From Rallus limicola (taxonomy: Eukaryota > Chordata > Aves > Gruiformes > Rallidae): 64,000 bases of DNA. The stretch covers positions 10,921,331-10,985,330 of the forward strand of contig JAKCOZ010000003.1 in NCBI GenBank assembly GCA_022605955.1. Direction: 5' to 3'. The notes below the pieces were generated by a model. That model worked only from the letters and a program-made list of their open reading frames with translations, did not search any database and was not told where the DNA came from. The position numbers and the translations under genes were made by a program. Every line of letters starts with the position of its first letter. Within the stretch, counting starts at the first letter, position 1. This document shows positions 9,123 to 22,700 of this stretch, piece by piece.

Positions 9123-12100
9123 TTGTACCTGCCTGAGGTTTCTGGTGGCAGGTTATTTATTCAGTAGTATTCCAAGAACCATAGTTAGTGTTCCTTACTG
9201 CTTGCTTTCATGAAAATAAAATTGAAAGGCAATATAAAATACAGGTATAGAGTCAAGTGGGACCTTTCTTACTCACACAGAGTAATTTTGCTCTCCTTCA
9301 GTAGAAACACCAAACTCATCGTATTTTCTCCCAGAGTTTCACAAAGACCAGCTGTATGGTAAGACTTAAGTTATTGAACGACAACTTTATTGTTCATTCA
9401 CAAGAATTAGCAGAAAATGGATAAACCAAAGTTTGAAGGGTTTTTTTTTTTTCCAATTCCACAATTAATTCAAGACTGCTGAAAACTAAATACGTTTCCT
9501 TTAGGGGTGCAATTCTGGGGCACACTTCACTTTCATGGGTTCTGTAAGGACAAGCCCTTTCTTTCCTCATGCCACTTGACCACGAGGCCCCATTGTGGTG
9601 GTGCCACACTGCACTCTTTTGTGATCTGCTTTAACCTTATAATATGGTGGAAGCTCTTCCATTTTGGGGAGGGAGGGGCACACATTTTTTTCTTTGTTGG
9701 TTCTGTGAACTAATGAAACCTAAAGATGAGTTTGATATGCATCAGAGCCAAAAAGAAAAACAAGCAGCAGGGAAGGGACAGGAGAGGTGGGGAACAGCAG
9801 CCCCATCAGTATGTAAGAGGCACTGTAGGGAGTTGAAAGATCCCACCAATACCTGTGAATAATTTTAGATGGGAATCTTTGTAACCTTCAAAATTCATGC
9901 AGGTCAGCCTGTTCTACAACACCATGATCCTCAAACATAAGGTTTGTCCAAGTATACCCAGTCAAGTGCGACTTCACACCACAAGCTGCTGGAGCCGATT
10001 CATAGCAAAGGTGGTGGTGAGCTTGATGATTACCTAAATAACCTATTGCAAACTTTTGCAAACAAGCAATTCAATGCTAATTTCAATTAAAGTTTCCTGC
10101 CCTGTCCTGCCTCAGTCAGTACTACAATGACAGCAGGGAGAGGAAGCAGTCGTTAAAACAGTTGAGCCAGAGTTTCTGTCTTAGAGGGCTGATCTCACCC
10201 TGTGCTGAGTATCTCCTGAATTAATTTCTCCCCTTGCTGCTGCTCAGCTGGTTTCGATAAACAAACTACTTTCTTATTAGTTACAGTTCTGGGAACCCCA
10301 ACTGCTCTTGGGTCTGATTTGAATACTAGTATGAAAACTAAATTCTGATGTCACATGGCACCTGTACTGATGCTGAGATACTTAGGATATTGTTAGCATG
10401 AAAGAGTGTGAGGTGTTTGCCAAGTGAAAATGAGATATGAGTGGGCAATTTTATGCTAGCAGGATAGATCAATGTTAGGCCACACAGAATGATTTAGAGG
10501 AAGCAGAAAATGGAGAAAAGGGTTAAATTTAGTGGCCTGCTGCATGGTCTAGTTTCTAGCCTATCTGAACTTGTGATATTGCATTGGAGTCAGTACCTTA
10601 CACTGTTAGCACACACAATGGAGGATGCTCTGACCAAAATGAATAGAGATCTCCTCCGAGAGACTTTAAAAGCCTTAGATAGCTGGGGTAACAGCATCCA
10701 AACCATCAGTGAGAAGCTGGGCAGCTACTCCACAGTCAGAAAGAGAAACCATAATACAAATGAGTGTGGGGTGCTGTACTAGGAATACAGGCAAGGGTTG
10801 TTTTGGTCTGAATGCTACCAAGTCCAGATACAGAAGTCTTAAATCAAAGCAGAAGGAGATCTGTTGCCTGTGACGTGCACCAAGATGAAGCAGAACTCCT
10901 AATAAATGCCATTGGAGGGACACTTGGTCAAAAACTCCTGCAAGTGGGTGTATGTCTTCCTCTTCCATTTATCATTTGCATGTTGAACTTCCTCTATCAT
11001 TCTGTGATTCTGTGGTGCTTCTGCTTGTGGTCTGTGTGGATCTGGACATCTCATGCAGTTCCAAGCTCTGGCATTTCCTTCAGACCCCGCTGGAAAATTT
11101 TACAGGGGGTTAGTTGGCTACTGATTCTGTATTTCCCATTCCTTGGCTAATGCTGGCATGCCTCCTGCTTTGTGCACCTGTGCCACTTACAGTCGCTCAC
11201 TTTCATTCAGTCTCCCCTTGGTACACATGGGGAAGAAAATTAAGCGTTTGTTATTTATTTCTAATATACCCACTGTCTCCCAGCTGCATTTCTCTACTCA
11301 CCCAAGGCAAATGCCACACAGGAGCATGAGACTTCAGCAGCACCCAGTAGCTCTAGGGATGATCTCCTTCCCACACAAGCCTTGAAAGCATTCCAGCCAT
11401 ACAAATCAATGAGTGAGTTTAGGACTATTCCACTGGAGAACGAGAAGTAGGCTTGAAAAATATAAGGTTAAATTTCATTAGTTAAAACTTTATTAGGCTT
11501 TCCATCTAGTCCACCTTGCATGAGATATGTGCTTTACTCACAGAGAAGCTGCTTCATTTGCTTCAGCACTCAGCCTGTAGGTACCCGTGTTGAAGTAGAC
11601 ACTGCTTAAATGAGGTTTTAATATGTAATAGTTCAGTTAACATACACAGAGAAACTAGCCATGCCCTGAAAAGTCCTGCTGAAAGTTTTGTTAGTTTTTG
11701 TAAGCAACAGCATTTGGTATAAGGGATGTCAGTGTAAAACTGTAGAGGCAAGTGTATACAATGGGTTCTGTTTAACACAGAGAAGACACAAGTTTCTCAA
11801 GGAGGAGCAATGACAGCAGACAGTCTTGAAAGGCATTTGTTTTGGAGTCTGACATCTTTGGAAATCTAGGCAACAGCAACCATTTAGCATCCTACATCCT
11901 GGTAAGCCATTTACCAGCCCAAGATGTGATATTCTATGAATGTCAAGCTAGTATTTTTAACACTGATTCTGATGTTATAAGCACAGTGTCAATACTATGC
12001 ACCAGAAGAAGGCACTCCAAACCTGCCACAGCAAATGAGGTGGATAATGCTTGTAAAAAATAAAATTGTCATGGAGAGACAGAAGAGTGGTAATGTCCAC

Positions 12101-12513
12101 CAGTGAAGTCCTCTGCATGTCACTGGCTCACTCTTGTCAAACCGCAGGCATTTTGAGTCTAAGAATCGCCACTGTTTGTGGCTCAAATGTTGACTTTATT
12201 AATGCAGTACATTAAATTTGTATCTTCTTGTTCTGTATTATACCTGCAGTACTTCCTACAATAGATTTGACACCTTTCTTAGGACTCTTTAAAAAGACAA
12301 TTGTGTGACTGACAGAGGCAGTAGTTTCCAGGGTCCACCAGCCCTGTTATTTGGGCTGTTCTTTACATAACTAAACATTACCTGTGGGTTTTTTTGCCAG
12401 TTAGCATCTTTGTCCTGCAGTCTGCTGGGCAAATATCTCCCAATACATTTCAAACAGTGTACAATGCAAGCTAAACATGGGGAAAACACACACCACCACT
12501 GTTTATTGACTTT
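9123..12513. other. Intergenic, no supported gene
   Basis: Mostly AT-rich single-copy-looking DNA. A 90-residue frame at 10510-10782 (+) and its neighbours show no domain I recognise. TCATTCTGTGATTCTGTGG near 10998 resembles a CR1 3' tail, but too little flanking similarity remains to call an element. Confidence 0.55.
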
Positions 12514-13911
12514 ACAGAATCATAGAATCATAGAATGTGTAAGGTTGGAAGGGACCATTAGAGGTCACCTAGTCCAAACCCCTGCAGTAAGCAGGGACAT
12601 CTTCACTAGATCAGGTTACTCTGAGCCCCATCAAGCCTGACCTTGGATGTCCCCAGGGATGGGGCCTCTACTACCTATCTGGGCAACCTGTGCCAGTCAT
12701 CCACCACCCTCATATTAAAGAACTTTTTCCTAATACCCAACCTAAATCTCCCCTTTTTGAGTTTAAAACCATTACCCTTCATCCTACTGCTCCATGCCCT
12801 CATGAACTGTTCTTCCCCAGCTTTCTTATAGGCACCTTTCAGGTACTGGAAGGCCGCTATAAGGTCCCCATGGAGCCTTCTCCAAGCTGAACAAGCCCAA
12901 CTCTCTCAGCCTGTCTTCAGAGGAGAGGTGCTCCAGCCCTTTGATCATCCTCATGGCCTCCTCTGGATGTGCTCCCACAGGCCCATGGCCTTCTCATGCT
13001 GAGGCCTCCAAAGCTGGATGCAGTACTCCAGGTGAGGTCTCACCAGAGCAGAGCAGAGGGGCAGAATCACCCCTCGATCTGCTGGCCACTCTTCTTGTGA
13101 TGCAGCCCGGGATGCACTTGGCCTTCTGGGCTGCAGATACACTATGGTGGCTCATGTCCAGCTTCTCATCCATGAGTACTCCCAAATCCTTTTCCTCAGG
13201 GCTCCTTTCCAGCACATCATCTCCTAACCTGTATGGATAATGGAGATTGTCCAGGCCCAGGTGCTGAACCCTGCACTTGGCTTTGTGGAACCTCATGAGG
13301 TTCACCTGGGCCCGCTTCTCCAGCCTGTCCAGGTCCCTCTGGATGGCATCCCATCCCTCTGGCACATTGACTTTTCACCACTCAGCTTGGTGTCATCAGC
13401 AAATTTGCTGAGGTTGCACTCAATCCCACTGTCAGTATCAGTATTAAAGGTATTCAACAGCACCAGGCCCAGCACAGACCCTGAGGAACTCTGCTTGTCA
13501 CCGTCTTCCAGTGGGACTTGGAGCCACTGACCACCACCCTCTGGATGTGACCATCCAGCCAATTCCTTATGCACTGAACAGTCCACCTGTCAAATCCCTC
13601 TCTCTCCAACTTAGAGAGAAGGATGTTGTGGGGGACCGTGTCAAAGGCCTGGCAGAAATCCAGACAGATGACATCTGTAGCTCTGCCCTTATCCACTGAT
13701 GCAGTCATTCCATTGTAGAAAGCCACTGGACTGGTCAGGCAGGACTTGCCCCAGGTAAAGCCATGCTGGCTGTCTCAGATCATGTCCCTGTCTTCCATGT
13801 GCCTTGCATAGCTTCTAGGAGGAGCTGTTCCCAAACACAGAGGTGCAACTGACAGGGGCAGTAGTTCCCAAGGTCCACCTTCCCACCCTTTTTAAACATG
13901 GCCATGATGAT
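12514..13911 (-). mobile_element. CR1 retrotransposon, recent 5'-truncated copy (twin of 46735-48120)
   Basis: Antisense CR1 whose 3' tail is AGAATCATAGAATCATAGAA at 12517. It encodes reverse-transcriptase motif A ([14 protein letters not shown]), an intact FADD box ([13 protein letters not shown]) and CR1 C-terminal segments. A one-base loss in the PQGSVLG block splits the frame. The same loss occurs in the plus-strand copy at 46.7-48.1 kb, and the two copies look about 98% identical where I aligned them. Similarity stops abruptly at about 13911, as expected for 5' truncation. Confidence 0.95.
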
Positions 13912-13978
13912 TATATTAAGTCTGCACAAGATACCTTCAGATACCAAGCCTATATTCACAGAACAAATAGGTATCAAA

Positions 13979-14857
13979 GAATCCCAGTCTGGTTTGGGTT
14001 GGAAGGCACTTCAAACATCATCTCATTCCAACCTCCTGCCATGGGCAGGGACACACTCCACTATCCGAGGTTGCCCAGAGCCCCATCCAACTTGTCCTTG
14101 AACACTGCCAGGGATGGGGCAGCTATAGTTTCTCTGGGCAGCCCGTGCCAGGGACTCACCACCCTCACAGGGAAAAAAAAAAAAATTCCTAATATATTAG
14201 AATCTCCCCTCTTTTAGTTTAAAACCAATGCCCCTTGTAATATCACCACACTCCCTGATAAACAGCCACTCCCCAGCTTTCCTGTAGCCCATTCAGGTAC
14301 TGGAACCTTCTCTTCTCCAGGCTGAACAAACCCAACTCTCTCAGCCTGTCTTCATAGGAGAGGTGCTCCAGCCCTTTGATCACCCCTGTGGCCTTCCTCT
14401 GGGATGTCTGTCTTGTATGGTGGGCCCCAGAGCCAGATGCAGTGCTCCAGGTGGTTTCAGTGGAGTAGTGGAAGCAAATTACCATCTCTGGAGGCACTGT
14501 TCACACTTCTTGTGATGCAGCCTCAGGGCTGCTCTTGATTCCTTCGTCCCCCAGCCTGCATTGATGGTGGAGGTTGCTCCAACTCATGTAGGAGCATTCG
14601 CTTTGACTTGCTGAATTTCATGAGGTTCACATAGGCCTACTTTTTTGAGCCTATCAAGGTCTTTCTGGATGGCATCTTGTCCCCCTGGCAGGTCATCTGC
14701 AAACTCAATCCCACTATGTCATTCATAAAGATACTACACACACACACAAAGGTACTGGATATCAGTTCAGACCCTTGATGGACACTACTTGTTACTGGTT
14801 TCCACTTGAGCCATTGTCTGTAATTCCACGGATGTGCTGCTCCAACCAATTCCTTAT
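13979..14857 (-). mobile_element. CR1 fragment, different subfamily
   Basis: Starts AGAATCCCAGTCTGG followed by GGTTTGGGTTGGAAGGC, a CR1 3' end distinct from the preceding copy. It runs through GGCTGAACAAACCCAACTCT and ends near CCAACCAATTCCTTATCC. An A-tract near 14167 and many stops show decay. A spacer of about 65 bases separates it from the previous CR1. Confidence 0.9.
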
Positions 14858-15727
14858 CCTTACCTAATGTTAATCACTTCTGGACTTGCATATGAAGATG
14901 AAGAATTTGTAACAAAGAAATGTGTAAGAAAAACACTAACTACGGACATGCTCTGTGCCATGCTGTCCTGTGACACTTAAGTTCTACATAAATTAACAGA
15001 ATTATTTTTTTATGTCATTATGGAATGTAAATAACACAACTCAACAAACCCAAACCAAGGGGGATTGAAAATGGAAATCTAGAAACAGCTTTCTCTAAGA
15101 GCATCCAAATAGGAGTTTTGTGGCTCCAATCCATTACACTAAAACTGTCTAGGAGGCAAAGATAAATACGAAAGCAATTTTAAAGGCCCTGATTTGGCTG
15201 GATACTAAAGGTAGTAAAGGGCACATCAGATCTGTAACCTTTTTTCTGCCAATCTTCAAGCTCTGGCTCCTGCAGTCTTAACTTCTTTAAAAACACAACA
15301 GGAAAGATGGAAAGCTGGTTGAGCTGTTTTGCCCCAGTGCCTTCAAAGCACCAATACCACTTTTCCTAGGGAGCATATGTCCAAATCTTAACATTTTCAC
15401 AGCAGGAGACTGGGTGTCTAACTGAAGAAGACCAGCAAGCCAAAAAGCTTATGTACAAGCTTTTCTCATTTTCTTTGGATTATTTTTTTCCTCACTACTG
15501 GGACAATTCATACCTTTCACGTTTCTGATCCTTCTCTTGTTTGGTTTGGATTGCACCATGATCTACTTCAGCCTCAGCAACCCCCTTTGTTTCAGGCACT
15601 CAGAGCCTTAAGTTCTAAGCAGCACAGTACTTTCTGAAAGTGGTCTTTCTAAAAGTGGTGTTTACAAGGTATCACCACCGATCGGCTCCATGCCAAAAGC
15701 CATTATTGCCAGAGAAACCTCATGTGG
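14858..15727. other. Intergenic, nothing recognised
   Basis: AT-rich DNA between CR1 fragments; no coding or RNA signal supported. Confidence 0.6.
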
Positions 15728-15815
15728 ATGTCCCTGCCTGTGGCAGGGGGGATTCAAACCAGATGATCTTCCAGGTATCTTCCAACCCAAACCATCCTGC
15801 CATTCTATGAAACAA
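15728..15815 (+). mobile_element. CR1 3'-end fragment
   Basis: GTCCCTGCCTGTGGCAGGGG, then CCAGATGATCTTCCAGG and CTGCCATTCTATGAAAC form a sense CR1 3' end of about 90 bases. It lies just beyond the probable MTAP polyadenylation site. Confidence 0.85.
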
Positions 15816-15885
15816 AATTCACTTTCTAATGGCTAGAATAAAAAAAAAATAATCCAGAGTTTGGAGAAGCATAGGTTTCACTTGT

Positions 15886-16760
15886 TTTATTTACTGGATG
15901 CAAAGCAGATTATTTTATTGAATTAAAATTTTATTAAAAAATGAAATGGATACATTCAAAGCAATTCAGCACATTCATCGCTTAAAACAGAAACTAAAAC
16001 TACAGTAAACTAGAATTGTTCATATCAGTGAAGCAGCAAAAGGCTAGCACAGCATTCAGGACACTGGCAACTTTTCTGTTCAGTTCTGCAAGTCATATAA
16101 GCACATCTTCAGGCACCTGTTTGGCTTAGGCATTACTTAATGTTTTTAAGGAGAACATCAATTCCTTACAAAACTGCTGCTGTGAAAGAACCACCAGAAT
16201 TATTAAACAATGTCTTCTAGCAGACAAACACCTTGGTTTTTTTAAAATAAAAAAGGATAATGTATAAAAATATAACAACGTTATTTTGACATTGTAAGTT
16301 CAGATTTTCTGGGATGTTCCTGACATTAACTGTAATAATTTGCTTGTCAAAGGAAAAGATGTGAGGCAGAAATAGCAAACAGCGTTATCTGTCAATCTGC
16401 TTTCTTAGATATTATGCTTGTAAAACTGCAACTGAGGATTATCTAGACTTTCTTCCATCAACTAAAAGGTATCACCAAATAGAGGATGACAACTAGCTAC
16501 TGACTTTTTTCTTTGGCCAAAGCTTGATTCAGCTTGACAGTAAAGCTATTCCAAGTTTAAAACTTACTCCAAATCTAGTTTTAGCCATCTTACACATAAG
16601 CACAAGGAATATTATAAACACTGTCTTACACATTATAATTGTCCAATTTATTTTTTGTTTGTTTGTTTGTATTTTTAACAATGTTTGAGAATACTATGGA
16701 CGTTGGAAAGTGACCTACTCTTCCTTGTGAGCGCTCAAACTTCACGGTCCGTCCGCGTTG
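15886..16760 (-). other. MTAP: Probable MTAP 3' UTR
   Basis: On the minus strand this follows the MTAP stop codon directly. It is AT-rich and free of recognised transposons. Minus-strand AATAAA signals occur at 15930-15935, 15914-15919 and 15886-15891, making a transcript end near 15.87-15.91 kb plausible. The boundary is inferred; earlier alternative sites are possible. Confidence 0.5.
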
Positions 16761-16799
16761 TTACTGCTTTGGCAGGATTACCGAACACTGCACTGTTGT
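16761..16799 (-). CDS. MTAP: MTAP coding exon 8 with stop
   Basis: 39 nt after acceptor ttttatttcag: [12 protein letters not shown] and TAA. The length matches the human last exon (12 residues) and the pattern SVxLP is shared, but most other residues differ. It is short, so identification rests on phase, acceptor, length and position. Confidence 0.88.
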   Translation of the reverse strand, partial: TTVQCSVILPKQ

Positions 16800-19700
16800 C
16801 TGAAATAAAAAATCAGAGTAGATGAATGCTTCCTCTGCTGATGCAAAGCAGAACAACTTTTCAATGTAAAGGCAGACTACATAGATTTCATTTGGATTAC
16901 AAACAGATGTTAACACTTTGCATGTGCATGTATCTCCAACTTCCTACACAGCACCACAGAAGAATGACAGGGAGGGCACACCCCACAACAGTTACATAAC
17001 TTGTCATTACAACTTTTTAAACGTATATAACAGGCTTCTTGGTATTGAGAACATCAATCTCTACTGAGTTTGTGAACAAGGGTTTGGTAGCAGAGGAGCT
17101 ACAGGGGTGGCTTCTGCAAGAAGCTGCTACAAGCTTCCCCCATGTCCTACAGCACTAATGCCAGATGGCTCCAAGATGGAACCACCACTGACCAAGGCCA
17201 AGCCCACAAAGCCCTGCAGACACCAAGGTCTGTGCAGAAGGAAGAGGAAGGGGAGCTGATCCATGCACCAGAGCAGAGATTCCCCTGCAGCTCCTGGGGA
17301 AGACCATTGCTGTCCCGCTGCAGCATGGAGGTCCATGGTTGAGCAGATATCCATCTGCAGCCCATAAAGGACCCCACACTACAGAAGGTAGGTAGATGCC
17401 TGAAGGAGGCTGTGACCCTGGGGGAAACCTGTACTGGATCAAGCTCCTGGCAGGACCTGTGGCCCTGTGGAGAGAGGGGTCCACACCGGAGCAGTCTGTT
17501 CCTGAAGGTCTGCACTCCATGGAAGGGACCCACTCTGGGGCTGTTCATGATGAACTACAGTCTGTGTGAAGGACTCATATTTCCTGCGGCAGTGACCCAC
17601 ACTGGGGCAGCTGGTAAAGAGCTAAAGCTCTGTGGGAAAGGACTCATGTTGGAGAAGTCCATGAAGGACTGTCTCCTGTGGGTGAGACCCCACAGTGGAG
17701 CACAGGGAGGGTGTGAGAAATGAATGCCCCTCTCTGCCCTAGCTAAGAAGGAAACCAATTTGCAAGGAACTGACCAAAGCCCCTATTTCCCCAGTCCCTG
17801 TCCCTCCCCATGCCACAATGGGGGGGAAGAAGAGAGCAAAATCATGACTAAAGTGAAGTCTGCTAAGTAGGGAGGGGTGGGGGGAAGGTTCTACTGAGAA
17901 CCCCACTTCCCCAGACCCTGCCTCCCCTGTGTCACGACAGGGGGGAAGAAGGGAGCAAAATCCTGTTTAAAGTCTGCTAAGAAGGGAGGGGTGGGGGAAG
18001 GTGCTTTAAGATCTGGTCGTGCCTCTCATTATATGACTCTGGTGTTACTGGGTGTGTGGTGCAGTGTAATAAATGAGTTTTCTTTCCTTCACTCTGTGTT
18101 GAGTCTGTTTTGCCTGTGACGTTGATGATCAAGTCCAAAGAAGGGCTACGAAGATGATTAGGGGCCTGGAGCATCTGCCCTATGAGGAAAGGCTGAGTAA
18201 GTTGGGACTGTTCAGCCTTGAGAAGAGAAGACTAAGGGGGTCCTAATTAAAGTCTAAAATTATCTTAAGCAGGGGATGCAGGGGGAAATGGCCAGCCCCT
18301 TTTCAGTGGTCTGTGGAGACAGGACAAGGGGCAATGGCTGCAAGTTGGAGCATAGGAAGTTCTGCACCAACATGTGGAAGAACTTTTCCCCAGTGAGGGT
18401 GACAGAGCCCTGGGACAGGCTGCCCAGGGAGGTGGTGGAGTCTCCTTCTCTGGAGATATTCAAGACCCGTCTGGACGCCTATCTGAGTGATCTGTCCTAG
18501 GGAGCTGCTTTGGCAGGGGGGTTGGACCCGATGATCTCTCGAGGTCCCTTCCAACCCCTACAATTCTATGATTCTATGATCTCTCCCTGTCTTTGTGTCG
18601 ATTCCTAAGCCTCTCAATATATATTTTTTCCCTGTCCAACTAAAAAGGAGAGTGACAGGCCAACTTTGGTGGGTGTCTAGCCTCCAGCCAGGCCTAAGCC
18701 ACCACAGGTACCAAGAAGACGAACCTTTCTCCAAAGGTGCACTGACTGGGAGTGAATGAAATATGCTAGGCAGAGACAGGCAACTCTGACATCAGCAACA
18801 GCCAAGAGTGGGACCTGAAAGATGCTTCAATCTTGGCTGTCTTTCCTTAGCCCGCAAGGACCACAGTATGTAGACCTTTAGCTGAAGTGAAGCCTTGACG
18901 AATTTTCCCCTTCCACCTTATTCTCCTGAGCCACTTCACTCTGAGTCACTTCAGTAAGTTCACTGATTTCACTAATATATTTTTTGAGGAAGAAAATTAT
19001 TCAAGAATGTGTATAAGACCAGAGCTCTACATATAGAAATTATGAATGTGGGTTTCAGTTTGTGATAGATTAGAAAAAAAACCTGAAAAAACATAACCTT
19101 GATGCCCTTAACTTTTAGCTACCAAATATACTAAAGTGCAAGTATTTCAGTGATGGATGCTGAAACACCTTACCCTTCTAAACTATCCCACAGTATTTAC
19201 TTACCACAGCTCTCACCAAGGTACATAATTCCTTGAAACAGAGATCTCATAAATATTATTTCACACAATTTAGTACACAGAGAAGTTTGAAAAGTTAGGT
19301 AACATCAGCAGATCTCCTCGCAGAGTCCAGAAGTTTATGTGAGGAGAATGCACAGAAGCTCTGACACCTCTTCACAAGCTGATTATCTTACACTCATGCT
19401 GTAAGAAACCTCAGTTCTAACATGACATTTCCTAATCCACATGGGGTTGAGCCTCAATGTAATAAGTGTACAGAGCTCAATTCCCAGTTGTTGTGAGTTA
19501 ATATTCCTTCCAAGAAGACAGTTTTTGTCTCTCTCATCAATACTTTTCCTAACAAATTTAAAAAAGAATCTACCATATCGGTGCCCTTCTGAAATTGTCT
19601 GGTCTCACCAATTTGTTTACTTCTTTCACTAATGAGCTCATATTTTACTCAGTCTGCTTTTGAACCCAATGCAGCGGCAGAAGTTCTTGTCGCCTTTGAT

Positions 19701-22700
19701 GTCCCTTCAAAGTATCAACTATACGCTTTGTCAAGCTTGGATTTTCTGGAAAGCATCCCTACATGCCTGCTGTTGCATCTGGATTCCTTCTTTGTAGCTT
19801 GTCCAAACCTCAAGTGCTGCATTTTCACATGGGAGCTCTGTTTCCTACTTAGCCAAGTCTGACTGGTCTCTCTGTAGATCACTCCAGTGCTTGGAGAATG
19901 CTGCCCTTCACGACTGGCCAGTTTTCTGGAGGTTCTTGCCCCTTCAGAGCTGCTTCCCATGAGACAATCCTACCAGTTCACCAGTGAACCTGAACTCCAT
20001 AACCTGTACTCTGCTACAGGCATTCTTCACTCCTCACAGGATGCAGAACATCAATAGTCCATGAACATCACAGCAGCAATTGTCACTAAACAACTTTTTT
20101 CAGGGAAAAGAAGATTCAGCTGTCCATCATCCATGGTTGACCCATCCTATCCAGAAATTTCCTGGACACTAGCCAGAAATCATTTGGACTGCTGTGACCA
20201 CCAGCATCATCTGTGTTTCCTGATCCATGACATAAATACAGTGTGGTCATACCTTGCTCTCAAAGAGTATGGGCTTTCTACCCTGTCCACACCTCAAAAT
20301 GACAGGCTGTACAAAGATGATGTGCTTGCAGAAAAGTTTACTCCAACCTTCTTTCCAAGCTCATGTAACCTGACCCTGGAGAAGGATTTCTTTTACAGCA
20401 ACACAGACAGGAAATACTGGCTTAAAAACATCTTGTGCAGTTAAAAAAATACAAACTTTCAATCTACACTTAAACTCACTGGCATACCACAGATGAAAAG
20501 ACACATGAAAATGATTGGATGGTAGGAAGCCTATCCTTTAGCAGAAAAACAGCCCTTGGACATTTTTGCTTCAACACTCCAGAGGTTCATAAAGACTGCT
20601 ATGAAATTCAGGTGTAACATCACTGTACGTGGGGGGGGTGGTGGATGCATACCTCCATGGGAGGAGACATAAATGCAGCTGGGCAAAGAAACTGCCATGT
20701 TTTCTTCTGCTTAATGAAGTTCCTCCAGCAGCCAGATAACAGAGCACAGAAAGGAAATACTGTGTCTGTGTAGAGCTTTATGGTTTTGCATGCTTCCCCA
20801 AACACTAGAAATGGACACTGGCAAATGCCCATATGAGATGCCCAGCTGTGGCTTCTGTATAGGTGTCACAGCTTTACATCCTCACTGGTCACAAAGTACC
20901 AGCTGAGGGCTTGCGCAGCTCCCTCACTGTCTGCATTCCTTACCACGTTACCACAGGGCACTCCAGAGGCACTGCCTTGGAGCTCTAGGAAATCAAGTCT
21001 CTGAAAAAGATCAATTCAGAAAAAAACTCATCATCTGACCTTCAACATTCCCAAGGTAAAATATGCAGAACACATCTGCAAGGTGATGTGTTATGTCAAC
21101 TACACACTTGTATAGAGGCACATATATCGCTCTTTGCTGTATTGTGTAACTGCCTCTCTCATTCACTAAAATACAAGCCTAAGACCAATCCTTCATCTAC
21201 TTTATGATTTAATGCCTCAAATAGAAAGACTTTTAGCCTTTCCTGCCCTTCCTAAGTAAAATCAGAGGAAGCCTCCAAAGCCTCAGACTTTCCTGTAATT
21301 TTTCCAGAGTATAGACTCATAGAATCACAGAATGGCATGGGTTGGAAGGGACTCCAAAGATCATAGAGATCCAACCCCCCTGCCACAGGCAGGGCCACCA
21401 GCCTCCAGGCCTGGATCTACACAAGGTTGCCCAGGGCCCCATCCAGCCTGGTCTTGAACACTTCAAGGGACAGGGCATCCACCACCTCTCTGGGCAGCCT
21501 GTTCCAGCACCTCACTACTCTCTCTGTAAAAAACTTCCCCCTAATATCTAACCTAAACCTTCCTTCCTTTAGCTTGAATCCATTCCCACTTGTCCTGCCA
21601 TTGTCTCCCCTTTTAAAAAGTTGATTCCTCTCCTGTTTGTATGCTCCCTTCAGGTACTGGAAGGCTGCAATGAGGTCTCCCTGCAGCCTTCTCTTCTCCA
21701 GGCTGAACAAGCCCAGCTCCCACAGCCTCTCTTTGTAGGGGAGGTGCTCCAGCCCTCTAATCATCTTTGTGGCCTCCTCTGAATCCTCTCCAACAGTTCT
21801 ATATCCTTCTTGTACTGGGGGCCCCAGATCTGGACACAGGACTCCAGATGGGGCCTCCTGAGGGCAGAGTAGAGAGGGACAATCACCTCCCTGTCCCTGC
21901 TGGCCACCCCTCGTCTGATGGAGCCCAGGATACCATTGGCCTTGTGAGCTGCAAGAGCAGCTGCTGGCTCATGTTAAGCTTCTCATCTACCAGAATGCCT
22001 AAGTCCTTCTCAGCAGGGTAATACTTGCATTAAATTACAAACAACTGTGACTCCTACTCTTGGGACATCAAATCTCAAGCCCCATTGCCAATACCTAGTT
22101 TGTGCTTCCAGTTCTTCTAATATCTTCAGATCAACTCCCTTTCTCAGCATATTATCACTCAAACCAAGCCACTATCAGCAAAGAGGATAAACACTCAAGA
22201 ATTACCAAGCCAAAATGATCAAAGTACTTGAGTATCCAGTTGTCACGGTTGTGCATAGTTGGGTGCTGAGAGAGAGGGCCAGGGGCTGCAGAAAAGGGCT
22301 GCTGGAATCTTCTGCCAGCCTGCTGGTAGCGCCTCTGAGAATCACATACAGGAGAAAAAGACTTGGAAGTAGCTGCATTTTGCCACCAGAACACGGAGTG
22401 CCAGGAAGATCGCAATGTTGGCCCGTTAAGGGCACTGGGATGTCTATTTGCATATAAATGTAAGCAGCTAACAGACACAAAAGGCCGGGAAGGCTGGGGA
22501 AGGAGGTGCCACAGCTGGCACGTGGAGTAGCCAGAGGTAAGGACCCGTGGAGGAGGCAGAGACCCGACCTGCCCAGTGGAGAGGCTCCACTCTGGATGGA
22601 GCCGGTGGAGACATAGAGAAGATGCCATGACTTACGCTGGGATGAGGCCCTGCCAGCACAAGCGACCTACAGAGATGAGCCAAACAGGTTTGCTGGGGGA

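Noticed and set aside
10510..10782. 90-residue plus-strand frame with a helical-looking composition
   Set aside because: I recognise no family, no splice sites and no flanking gene; probably chance or a very old retroelement remnant.
10985..11020. CR1-like tail TCATTCTGTGATTCTGTGG
   Set aside because: Only about 20 bases fit; no CR1 body was recognised upstream.
20061..20444. 127-residue plus-strand frame inside MTAP intron 7
   Set aside because: No domain, antisense to MTAP, ordinary AT-rich DNA; could not be supported as a gene.
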